A stretch of 64,000 nt of DNA. Source: Rhodocollybia butyracea (taxonomy: Eukaryota; Basidiomycota; Agaricomycetes; Agaricales; Omphalotaceae). The stretch is taken from positions 62,001-126,000 of the forward strand of contig JADNRY010000053.1 in the NCBI GenBank assembly GCA_015501585.1, written 5' to 3'. Positions 11,215 through 21,209 of this stretch are shown here, in pieces. The position numbers and the translations under genes are program-made. Under the pieces are notes generated by a model, which was not told the DNA's origin, did not search any database, and was given only the letters and a program-made list of their open reading frames with translations. The stretch's first letter is position 1. The number at the start of each line of letters is the position of its first letter.

Positions 11215-11895
11215 ATGACAACCTACTCTGGAAACTGCCATTGTGGGCTGATAAAATATACCATAACGCTACCAGGATCTATCTACGAGCAAACTATAAC
11301 AAGCTGTAACTGTTCGTCCTCTTCAGCTCATTCGACTTAGAAGTCCTGTCTCACCAGTCTCACCCATTTCTTTTTTCGCTCTGTTCCTGTGTTCGCTCTG
11401 ACAGGCTCTTGGTGCGCTCGACAAGCGGCCCTATTTATTTATTTCCCAAAGAAAGAGGCAAAATACTTTTCTGGTGAAGACGACCGAAAGGTGTGCAGCC
11501 TCGATTCAGATACAAATCGATTAGGGGAACTTAAAGCATTTATATAATGATCTAGAGTTACAACGCTACCCTCGATCCCGCGCGCGCCTTTAAACACAAG
11601 TTTTGTCCTCAATGTGGAAGCTATATGGGGTGGCAAAGTACCGAACCTCAACCCGCCGCCTTCCTTCCTGGCTTCGAAGGAATCAATGTAAGTATAATTA
11701 TTTCTCTTATTTCTCAACACCCAGCCTGCTATGGTCTCTCGGATAATGGCTCACAAAATCAAAATCAATTAGGTCCGAATGTTGAATGATATTGATTTCT
11801 CGAAACTAAAGTTGAAACTAGAAGATACTAGATCGAAATATGGTGAGTATGAAGTAGGAAAGTGGTATGAAGAAAAAGAAAAAGAAGGAACTTGA
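11215..11895 (+). CDS. GFA-family zinc protein, copy 2
   Basis: Four exons (11215-11311, 11405-11490, 11556-11687, 11773-11895) give 145 residues, with the same intron phases as copy 1 and an exon 1 of identical length. Zinc motifs are complete: NCHCG, CNCSWC and FCPQCGSYMGW. The C-terminus diverges into a Lys/Glu-rich tail (EEKEKEGT). The locus is a tandem paralogue of copy 1. Function is inferred from the fold only, and the substrate is unknown. Confidence 0.85.
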
Positions 11896-12109
11896 TTATT
11901 CTTGCTATGTGTCTGCCTTTGGGGATAAGTATTCAAATATTCACCTGGTACTAGCACACATACTCTAGACAAGGTGCAAGTAATCTCGAACTCACAATAA
12001 ATTTACCCTATGAGAAGCCTTCTCTAGTGTGAAAAATGGCAAAAATTGAACGGGTAAAGCGCCTTAGCCTCAGCGTTAGCCAAAGCAGCAGGCCGTAACA
12101 GTCCGTAAC

Positions 12110-12110
<1 letters not shown>

Positions 12111-12155
<45 letters not shown>
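12111..12155. repeat. (GTA)n microsatellite, SINE tail
   Basis: About 15 uninterrupted GTA units. Read on the minus strand they are a (TAC)n tail at the 3' end of the SINE-like element that extends to about 12280. Confidence 0.9.
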
Positions 12156-12280
12156 TACTCGGCTCCGCTTTACAGCGGGGTCCCACGAGGGAACAGCCGG
12201 ACTCTATAGGGGAGAGAAGCAGCGAGCTCAACCCACGAAGGGATGGTAGACTGCAAGCTCTCCCAGAGAGGTACTTAGTA
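12111..12280 (-). mobile_element. tRNA-derived SINE-like element with (TAC)n tail, longer copy
   Basis: Read on the minus strand, a tRNA-like head comes first: an A-box-like segment at 12259-12273 (TACCTCTCTGGGAG) and a B-box-like segment at 12224-12234 (GGGTTGAGCTC), about 30 nt apart as in tRNAs. A body containing GTTCCCTCGTGGGACC and AAGCGGAGCCG follows, then the (TAC)15 tail. The body-plus-tail module recurs at 50775-50837 in plus orientation. Box matches are imperfect, and no clear target-site duplication was found for this copy. It lies just upstream of the decayed third GFA gene. Confidence 0.55.
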
Positions 12281-12349
12281 CAGTAAATCTCGTAATCTCC
12301 TCTAATCCCCAGGGTCCCATCCCCTTGGCGCTCCCAAGAAAACTTGGCA

Positions 12350-12890
12350 ATGAGCAGCTACTCTGCCAGAAACTGCCACTGTGGGCTGGTTAAATTTACG
12401 ATGGCTACCAAGGTCTATCTATGAACAAACCATTACAAGCTGTAATTGTTCCTCCTCTCCGACTCACTTATCCGCCCATTTTTTCTTCGCTCCGCTTCTC
12501 TGAAAGGCTCTTGGTGCACTCGACAGGCCTATTTCTCTGATTCCCAAAGAAAGAGGCAAAGTACTTTTCTGGGGGAAGGCAACCGAAAGGTGTGAAGCAC
12601 CAAGTCGAATGCAAATCAATTTAGAGCTAACCAGTAATGTACAATCTAGAGTTATCGCGCTACCCTCGATCCTACGCGTCCCTTTGAGCACAAAGTTTGT
12701 CCCCAATGCAGGAGCTATCTGGGCTGGCAAACTATCGAGCTGCAACCTCCTTACCTTGCTGGCTTTGAAGGAATCGATGTAAGTATAGCTAGCGGTCACT
12801 CGGATGACTCACAAACTCAAAATCATTTGCGTAGTGTCGAAGGGAATTGAACTGAGCAGTGAGGATGTAGAGCGTAAGATTGGGAGATAA
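12350..12890 (+). pseudogene. GFA-family gene, copy 3 (decayed)
   Basis: All four exon blocks of copies 1 and 2 can still be recognised: NCHCGLVKFT in exon 1, SWCTRQ in exon 2, and HKVCPQCRSYLGW in exon 3 with its GTAAGTAT donor. Exon 1 has a codon insertion and then a frameshift that runs into TGA at about 12422. Exon 2 loses frame after the CNCSWC-equivalent, and two zinc-site neighbours have changed (CPQCGS to CPQCRS). The last exon ends at TAA near 12890 after an unrelated tail. It is the oldest or least constrained copy of the array. Confidence 0.75.
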
Positions 12891-13409
12891 GCAAAGGACT
12901 CGAGAAATAGAAAAAGAAGTTCAAGATGCAATTTCAGGCCAAAATGCAACCGAGCGGCATGTGCCTGTCGTAGCGGTAGCGGTAGTAGCGATAGTTGTGG
13001 TCGGAGGCCTAGTAGGATTGGCGATGGTGATGGAGAAGGCGTCAGGATTATCCTTATTGTCAACTGGAAGAGGAATAGCGGGACAAAGAGGTAACGAGGG
13101 AAGACGCTCAGCGGAATGTTTGCAGTCTCGTTGCAAGATCCCGATCCAAAGAAGTTCTTGTTCTTAACATTGGTTGCTACAACAGTCCTGCAGCTCTTGC
13201 TCTTGCTGGACGCGCGAAGAAGCCGTTGCACTTGCCACGAGAGGAGGATTTATGGCCAAGAAGATCGAAGTATCCAACTCAAACCAAGGGCAGAGAAATA
13301 CGCCGCGATAAACGATGAGAATGCGAAATAGTTGATGCAGTGAGTTGATTCAGAGGTCAGATAACGACACCCTGGAGAATCAAACAGCTATATGCTTTTG
13401 TAAGAGATT
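12891..13409. other. Unassigned stretch with GTAGCG minisatellite
   Basis: Open frames on both strands are low-complexity, driven by a (GTAGCG)-like run near 12970-13000. No domain is recognisable. A 71-codon plus frame at 13116-13331 might be a remnant of a coding exon but has no identifiable partner. Confidence 0.35.
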
Positions 13410-13957
13410 TCAATTACCGAGGGAAAGAACTTTACACATCTCTTCAACTTCCTTCACAACCTCTCGAAACTTATTGGCACCATCTTCTTCAACGATATCA
13501 TAGGACCACCACTCTTTCGGAGCAGTATCGACCAGTATATCAGGATCTGGGGTGACAGCCCTTGGCAGGATTCGGCGCGTGTTTTTATCATACGTGTAGA
13601 AAGCTAGTTTGGTGTCAAAGACAGATAACGCATGGAGTGCAGGCAATTTTAGGTCTGTAGAGACTCGAGATCTAAGATACGACGTCGCAGCTGTAAATCG
13701 GCTTCCTGGCGCTTGGAGTTGCGGCGTAAGTGATCCAGTGGTTTAATCTCGACGACAAAGACTGGAGTCTCATTTATGTAGACAAGGAGGAGAAAGATGA
13801 AGTCAACAGCCTCGTGGGCGGTGGTAGCAGGCAATTGAGGAACTACTTCGGATGCTGTGTCTACGGGAAACATCGTGTTCAGCAATCGGTTCCAGGATCC
13901 ATAATAACGTTTTTCAGATATCGTGCTGGAACTTCCGGTGATGAAAAAGGAGCGCAT
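13410..13957 (-). pseudogene. Mushroom-specific conserved hypothetical protein, frameshifted
   Basis: Two overlapping frames form one recognisable Agaricomycete hypothetical family. The upstream part (13649-13957) has YYGSWNRLLNTMFPVD, HEAVDFIF and PVFVVEIKPLDHL; the downstream part (13410-13646) has LPALHALSVFDTKLAFYTYD, DPDILVDTAPKEWW and VEEMCK. These join only after a one-base frame change near 13655-13675, where a stop otherwise intervenes and no GT-AG intron fits. The family is often multicopy near transposable elements and has no assigned function. A sequencing indel is an alternative to true decay. Confidence 0.6.
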
Positions 13958-14923
13958 GATAGGTTCAGGCCAAGGCGTGGATTGGTCTTTGGAGAGATGT
14001 GTGCCGAGCCTGAATAAAGGGCATCGGCCCGGGCGCCTATTCCGGAGCTCGCAGTAGAAAACTTCCTGAAACGAATGCTCTACTGCGGAATACCTTAAGT
14101 ACTTGAGCTATGATGGTCCCTGCCGACATCGCTTGCTACAGAGCAGTAACAGAACCAACGATGAGTATAATCGGCGTGGTTGCCATTGACTGTTTTAGCG
14201 GTTTACCCTACCGGTAGGACTTTGTCACTGGTGTCCTTTAACAGGATTCTGTGAGGAATGAATAACATTTAAATACCGCTGTTTGGCATTATGAGGCGAA
14301 GGCTCCATGTAACGCAGCAAAGTAAATCCCATATTATTGCAACCAGCTTCGACTCCGCGCGCCTGCCCGATCAAAGCATGAGTCCAACTTCGACCTGAGC
14401 TTGTTTTTAGGAGCGCGGTCCGGAAGCCACTCTAGAAGTACATGGATGCTGTAGAATATTAGTATTCACTGACAGATTAATAGATATAGTATGTACTTGT
14501 GAGATACATAAGTACGAAGCTAAGTACAACAATGAGTATAGGTATTGGCATATAAATCAGGAAGCTTCCCCGGCTCAGAAGTACACAACGTGTAAACGAC
14601 TGAGGGCTAGGAGACGCATCGTCCGACCATACTAAATCAAACCTGATACTACTCACCAAGGAATGAGTATCCGGTAAATAGCAGAAATAAGGAAAAACGA
14701 AAGATACATTCAAAGAAAAATGGCCCCCCACATTCTGTCTTACATCTTGTAGATACAGAGATGAGCGGGACTCCTCTTCCGGCACATGAGCTCGATACTC
14801 TGACATACTTGGAAATAGTCTGGGATAAATAAAGTTTGCATCCCGTTATTTATACTTGCTCAATAACATACTGTAAGGGCTGCAATTTTGCGTTACCAAA
14901 GCGCTGTTGCTTTGATGATGAAG
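13958..14923. other. Intergenic, no supported gene
   Basis: A 109-codon minus ORF at 14477-14806 begins with ATG and ends in a hydrophobic stretch, but has no recognisable family and no splice partner. The region is the left flank of a hAT-like element. Confidence 0.3.
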
Positions 14924-16079
14924 CCAGTGAAAAGCCGCACCGAGCTGATCTGGGAATTTCCGAATATCCGAGTAGCTCTGGGTAGCGCTGGGCAGGTCTG
15001 TGTACAGCTGGCCAAATGAGGGGCAAATTTTGTTTCAATTCAATCCATGGTACACCGTGAGAGATATATTCTGAATAATCGAGTTCGAGTTCGAGCTAGT
15101 AGCGCCGTGTGCAACTTTTGAGCTCAAGTATTCGAGTTAGTCTTTCGCTTTGTCTTTGTCGCTCCAACTCAGAGTTCCAAATTTCCGGCCCGGCCCAACA
15201 TGTGATAAGCTTCGACGAATCGACACTTTAAAAAAAATTCCATCGCTCTTTCTCTCTTCACTGCCATTTCAACTTCTCCAAGTTAAGGCTCTGTGCAAGC
15301 TGGCTCAAATTCTCGAGATTTACTCTTCAACATATCCTCAACCCACTTTAAACTCTTGACTCAAGCATGGATTCATTGGGCTAGGCTATTCCCAAGGTGA
15401 GCTATTTTAACCTTTTCTTGAATAATCTCTTGAACAATTTTTTTTTTTGATTAGCTCTTGCTGGTTCGTTGATGTCGTATCACGCTGGTACGCCGCATTC
15501 TACCACTTTCATCTTTTCCTCTATACGTCAAAGGTGAGCTATCTTTACTTATTCTTTGGAGCTCGGTCTTTGGATAACCTTCTCTCGCTGTAGCCCGTTA
15601 GCCTCTCAGAGTTGTTTCAACAAGTCAATATCCCACTGTGCCAACATGTCATATAACACTTGTAACCATGCACTGTAGATGTAGCACTGCCCTTACACAT
15701 GTTTCTCTGTAGTCAGCTTAATGTATATGTAGTATGTGTCGTATTCGTACGTATTTGTAGTAGTTGATATCTCAATACATTCACTCAGACCATCCCAGAC
15801 CATCATAATTTCAGTAATATGTGATAAGTATTATGTGCAGCTAAGCCCAGATGATCCCAGATGATCCCAGAGAAACTCAATTGTATAGAAAAACCAAATT
15901 TTCATTTTCAGTGTGATTTTGGTCAGATATACCCAGATATACCCAGACCAGCCCAGACCACAACATAGGAAACGGCCAAATTCTGGGATTATCTGCAAAA
16001 CGGATAATCCCAGTTCATCCCAGATATTCCCAGCACATGTCGGCACATGTCAGCTCAGGCCGGCGGGGGTTTTCACTGG
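14924..16079 (+). mobile_element. hAT-like non-autonomous DNA transposon, copy A
   Basis: The element is bounded by inverted ends: CCAGTGAAAAGCCGCAC at 14924 and ...GGTTTTCACTGG at 16079. The same ends bound the element at 18650-19883 and the MITE at 33511-33833. The interior is colinear with copy B (AAAAAAATTCCATCGCTCTTT, ATGGATTCATTGGGCTAGG, CCCAAGGTGAGCTAT). The right third is dense in CCCAGAT/CCCAGAC subterminal repeats, a trait of hAT transposase-binding regions. No transposase ORF remains and no clear target duplication was found. Confidence 0.65.
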
Positions 16080-16151
16080 CTTGATGGGTGTAGTCAAGTG
16101 GAAAAGGTAGGGTACTGTTTAATAGTCTGAATTGCAGTGTCATTGAGAATT

Positions 16152-17480
16152 TCATTTGAACGGTGGACGAGGAAGTGGGGCATAGTCTCTGATGCCCTCG
16201 CGAGTATATCCCTTTTCAGTAGCATCGTCAGAGTTATCCCAGATAAAATCACGGGGTGTAACGGGGACGGCGGAACATCGTTCAGTTGGAGGGACAGTCT
16301 GCTCGGGCATGGTTGTTACTCTTGCAGTTGGAGCAGATGTTGCTTGTATGTGCAAGTTTGAGCATTGTTGGGCATTTTTTTCATTGAATCTTCTGCATGG
16401 GTCTCGTCGGTGGTTGTTGCTCTTCTCTTTTCCATTATTTCCAGGTTTTGCTGGGCATTTCCAGTCCACGAGGGGCTTGGAGCCAGAGAAGAGAGAGGTC
16501 TGTGAACGCAGCAAACTCGGAGAGCAAGTGGCAAGCATTTGCGAGACTTTGAGCCGTACCGCTTTGTCATAGTTAAGGACTTGGTCATGGAAACACGGTA
16601 TAGAGGCGAAGAGTTGGGAGATGTGGTCCCGGTAAGAATTGAATTCTCACTCCGGTGGGGAAGACATAAGTGCGGCTCTGATGTACCTGTCGTACGTGAT
16701 TGACCACTCCGTGGTAGTGACATTTCAACCGGCGACGTGTGTTCAAACTGAATTCAATTTCACCGAGTTTTTGACTTTGTCGTTCATCAAGCGAAGTTGC
16801 GTGGATGCTAGACAGGATGTGGTCAAAACTTGCAGGTTTCCCCCTGACAAGGTCATCCCAGTCTTTGAAGCTGAAGGCAGGACAGTCAGGTTGAGAGACA
16901 ATGGAGTTCGGGCAAAACTTGGTCCGGGCGAATTCTCGAGAGTAATTCGGGTTTCTCCAAGTCCGTGATAAGTGTACGGAGCTTGTACGAGAGTTCCAGG
17001 CAAATAAATTGGGTTAATCTTTTTACAAGGGGAACGTTCTTTGTCCTCGTCATCGTCAGAGTCATCATCAGATGCTGGTCCTGCTCGGGGGCGTTTGTGA
17101 GTTGTTCGATTAGGCTCGATTCTCTGTTGGGGTCTGTTATCCCGACTTGAGCAGCCTTCTCCTGTTCAGCTTCCATGATGTTGAGGAGGTTAAGGTAGAA
17201 GTCGAGAGTCTGCTCAACAGTGTTTTCTGAGAGCTCTGCAGTGGCGAGGATTCTCTGAATTGAGAGGAGTGCACCGAGCTTGGTGATTTCTCCTTTCTCA
17301 AACTCTTTGGTGACATCGACACATTCTTGGAAACACGGGGGTAGTTCCGGTTGGATGTTGCCCTTGGACCTCTGTCAGCGGGGAGTCGTTCAGGATTACA
17401 CCATTAGTCATAGGAGTATGAGTGAAGCGATGATAATAGAATGTAGCGCAAAAGACAAAACGGCTAGTGTAGATATTATC
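16152..17480 (-). pseudogene. Decayed gag-like ORF1 of a DIRS-type retroelement
   Basis: Successive minus-strand frames make up a gag-like protein common beside fungal DIRS reverse transcriptases: CFQECVDVTKEFEKGEITKL, LDFYLNLLNIMEAEQEKAA, SDDDSDDDEDKERSPCKK, FSFKDWDDLVRGKPASFDHI and finally a zinc-knuckle-like DPCRRFNEKNAQQCSN. At least three frame changes are needed, so it is dead. No RT or recombinase follows downstream. It differs strongly in sequence from ORF1 of the element at 33.9-38.9 kb. Confidence 0.55.
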
Positions 17481-17844
17481 ACTGTATAGTTCGCAGGCTA
17501 GTTAGAAATATAAGGAAAACTTGAAAAGTGGAAAGTAATACCTGAGGACTCGCAGGCAAGTTAGACAGGGAGGAAAACTTGCAAGTCTACTGCGGCCCTC
17601 AGGTTTATAAGTACATGATTGATAGACAGAGGGTCAGGAGAAATAGCAGAAAGGGCCGGAGCCGGAAGGGATAGAGATATCCGAGTGCCGGAGCACTAGT
17701 TCGAACCGATGGAAAGGAGAGCGGGGTCTGAGGCGCGCGGAGCGTACACTGACCATCGTGAGTGAGGAATTGGGTAGTAGCTTAGACCACTTACCTCGTT
17801 GATTAGATTTTTATAAACATCATATTTTTAAATCCAAATAATTA

Positions 17845-18019
17845 CACACCGTGTAAAAAAATCTGCTGGTCGGATTCGTACACTGATATATTCAGTGATT
17901 TCGATAAGCCATGTAAGGTTGTGGGAAATATCAGGTGATTTCCGATATGCCCTCTATGGAAGCACGTGACATTTCCGTCGACATTTCTGACCAGCAGATC
18001 TTTCTGCAAACACGGTGTG
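17845..18019. mobile_element. PIF/Harbinger-like MITE (175 bp)
   Basis: The terminal inverted repeats start CACACCGTGT and share an inner ATCTGCTGGTC block on both arms. TTA flanks both sides (17842-17844 and 18020-18022). A 3-bp TWA duplication is the PIF/Harbinger signature. There is no coding capacity. A pair of short ORFs on the minus strand simply runs across the palindrome. Confidence 0.7.
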
Positions 18020-18649
18020 TTAGTGGATAGCTGCGCACGGTTTTCTTGATCTGCATTGAATACGAGTCGAAATAATTCAAATGGCATAAGATATGTGTAA
18101 AGAAACAGTGCGTAATTGCGCAGGGCTCAAACCAGGATATATTTGAGAGTAAGAGAAGGATGTACTTAGTACTTACTATACTTGTCCACAAGTTTGTTAA
18201 ACTGAAGCCCATGCATCAAGTGCAAGTATCTCAGTACATTGTAGTTACACAAGCAAAACCTGCCTGCCTTGCCCTTCCCGTGCAGCCAACTTGGGATGTT
18301 GAGTTGGACTCGGCGGGAATTGTACAAGACACACTGAAAAGCGCCAAGATAATGGTGGGCCATTGAGGAACAGCTAGGGCTCACGCAATACAGAGTATAA
18401 GGTCGGGATAGTGACAGGCGGGCAGCGATGCAGGTTCTTATCATCGGTTTTCATAGCTTACATATGCTGGTAAGTGCCGCAAGCGTCCAGCAACGACGCT
18501 ACTTAGTACTTAGTTTTTGGCATAGCTTGCACAAATATTAGTTGCCGAAAAATACAGTGAACTAAGGCAGAGTAAGCGCAATGAAAGCTGACGGCGGGAT
18601 AGCATCTGTTGATGAAGTCGTCGTAAAGGACGACGGGCGGGCTGTGATC

Positions 18650-19883
18650 CCCAGTCAAAACCCACACTGGGCTGATCTGGGCATTTGGCGTATATCTGAG
18701 TAGGTCTGTGTCTGTCCGTGTATCAACTGTGTATAGCTGGCAATTTTTTTTTAAATTCAATCTCAAATCTATTGGAGAGAAATTCATGCAGAACGGTCTC
18801 TAAGTTTGAGTTTGTGACTTAAGTACGCAGCAATAATATGACTTTGGCGCTTGCCAGTGAAAAGCTGCACTGGGCTGATCTGGTGCTAATCCGTGCCTGT
18901 CTGTGTTTGGTCTGTGTACAGCTGGCTAAATGTAGGGCAATTTTTTTTTCAATTCAATCCCGAATCTATCGGTGGGAATCGAGTTTGCGCAAACTCAAGT
19001 CAACTGAACATGCAACCATACTTCGAGCAAGTTGGCACTTGCAAACATTTTTATCAAACGGTGAACATGTGACATGATAAAGTTGAAAAAAAAATTCCAT
19101 CGCTCTTTTGTTCGCTCTTTCATTCTCTTCCTACCATCATCTGCAGGTTGTCAGTTTTCAAGATGTATTATTCAACAACTCCTCAACCCACTTTGGACTG
19201 TATAGACTTAAGAATGGATTCGTTGGGCTGGGTCATTCCCAAGGTGAGCTATCCTACCTTTCCTTCAATGAATAATTTATTGAACTATTTTTTTGATTAG
19301 CTCTTGTTGGCCTGTTGACGTTGTTGTGTGCCGGTATGCCACATGCCATCATTTTCACTAATTTCTGTGCATTCCAAAAGTGAGCTATCTCGACTTTTTC
19401 TTTTGAGCTGGTTAATTGACCAATTCTTTTTAGCTGGCCTTCTCAATTTTCCCATGACTATTGTATCTAGCGCTTGTAACTGCGACCTCGTATTACCTTT
19501 GTACAGGTGTAATTTATATGTAATCAGTAGTTAAGTTAGTTTGATGTATATGTAGTTACTAGTTTGTATGTCATAGTCTAATATGATTCACTCAGACTAT
19601 CCCAGATGGACCCAGATGAGAACAGCCTAGAGTAATAGTAATATCACATTGTATTTTGTACAGTTCAGGCCAGATGAACTCATATTATCCCAGAGGAACA
19701 CAGTTATATACAATACTAAATTTTCACTCTCTGTACGGTTCTTGCCAGATAAACACAGACAAGAACAGCCTGTACGGCTGATATCTGGAATTTCTGGGAA
19801 AACAGCTGATCTCAGACGATCACAGCTGGAACATGACTTTTTAACATATCATCTCGGCTCAACCCAGTGCAGGTTTTCACTGG
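18650..19883 (+). mobile_element. hAT-like non-autonomous DNA transposon, copy B, with duplicated left end
   Basis: The left end CCCAGTCAAAACCCACACTGGG (18650) and right end ...CAGGTTTTCACTGG (19883) are inverted and flanked by near-identical 8-mers, CTGTGATC (18642-18649) and GTGTGATC (19884-19891). A second complete left terminus (CCAGTGAAAAGCTGCACTGGGC) starts at 18854, so the left about 200 bp are duplicated or one copy inserted at the end of another. The interior matches copy A, including a start-like ATGGATTCGTTGGGCTGGGT followed by a GTGAGCT donor and a GATTAG acceptor, perhaps a vestige of a spliced gene. Confidence 0.7.
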
Positions 19884-21209
19884 GTGTGATCTCCCAATGC
19901 AATGAATCTAAGTCTTGACAGCTGATGGGATTATTTGCCGAAAGATTGTTGCAATGTTATTGCACTCTTATCGCACCGGTTTCATATGGCTTACGAAGGT
20001 TCTATAGACCTTCTGGACTCTTGCCTTATTAAAAATATCTGGAATTATTCGCAGAATTACTCGCGATGTAGGGAAAGTCCCAAATCCAGGGGAGTGGGCC
20101 TGGCATGTGGGGCCCATCTTACCAGGCTTACACCCACTGATTGGTGTGATGTCGAGGTGAGAAGCCTAATTCGGACAAATTCTCACGCGAAACCCGCCAT
20201 AAGGACGAGCCTTCATTACATTCAGGACTCGTAATAACTCCAGACTGAGCAGTAAAGATGGAATCTTGGAAGTTGAGATGGGTAAGCGGGGGCGATTGGC
20301 AAGAAACTGAGGGATTATCCGTCCTTGTCACTTGAGTGCGATGAAAGACAGGATAAAGGACTCTTGAAAGGACTCCATGTTTGCAGAGAATGACTATTCC
20401 GGACTAGTCGAACTATGATTTTGACGCCACTGATCAAATTCGGATTTAGCTCGATGAAGTGAGCTCATTGTTGTCAGCATTGGCTGGAATTTCCGCTCTT
20501 CTGCTTTTCATATCTTGTGCCTTCCGCCTTGCCCCCCGTAGCTTCATCCTTCAACTCTCTCTTTTTATTGTCTTCCAGAGTCTGACTCCAAATCCACTAT
20601 GAATAGCTTTCTCACGCTCAAGTTCAGAAACAATCTCATCCTTTTACTGAGCTCAAGGTACGACTTAGATAATTCCACAGAAATTTTCATCCTTCACGAC
20701 CGCCAGTTCTGTACAGAAGAAATAAATATTCTGAATTTCTGTTGAACTGAATTATTAAGGGAGTCGGAGCAGAGTATGGTTGTGTAAGGAGTAGTGTCGG
20801 AGAAGAGAACAGCGGAACCAAAAAGCTGTCGACGGATTAAGTAGAAGGATTTAGCGAGCAGCCCTGGCAGTCTCCATCGTCGTCAGAGATCATGGCCGCA
20901 GCGTAGGAAAGAGCCACAGTCGCATGGCGTCAAATGAAGGCTTCAAGGGTACATTTCTCGGAACAATCAAGGTCAACGAAAGCGAAGAAGAGCACACCAG
21001 CCCTTGTATGCTCTTGCCCACAAAGGCCCTAACCATCACATGTCGTTCGCCCGTTAACTGTAGCTTCTTGAAGTTCATTTCTATATGTTTACAGTGGTGG
21101 TAGTAGTTCATTTCAAACGCGACCTTCATCCTTGAACAGCAGATTGTAATACAGTTCTCTTTTTCAAAGGGATACATGCAAGTAGATACAACTATTATGT
21201 GCTAAAAGT
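19884..21209. other. Intergenic, no supported gene
   Basis: No ORF above about 100 codons with any recognisable motif. It includes the 3' flank of the OLA1-like gene on the right. Poly-pyrimidine patches near 20520-20580 are the only notable composition feature. Confidence 0.3.

Noticed and set aside
12111..12155. GTA run considered as a stand-alone microsatellite
   Set aside because: It recurs as TAC units at the same end of the same body sequence at 50.8 kb, so it is better read as an element tail.
12809..13231. 140-codon minus ORF
   Set aside because: Low-complexity frame across a GTAGCG repeat and the GFA-3 tail; no supporting motif or start context.
14924..16079. LTR retrotransposon or solo LTR pair at 14.9 and 18.7 kb
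   Set aside because: The ends are inverted, not direct TG...CA, and related copies show 8-bp flanking duplications.
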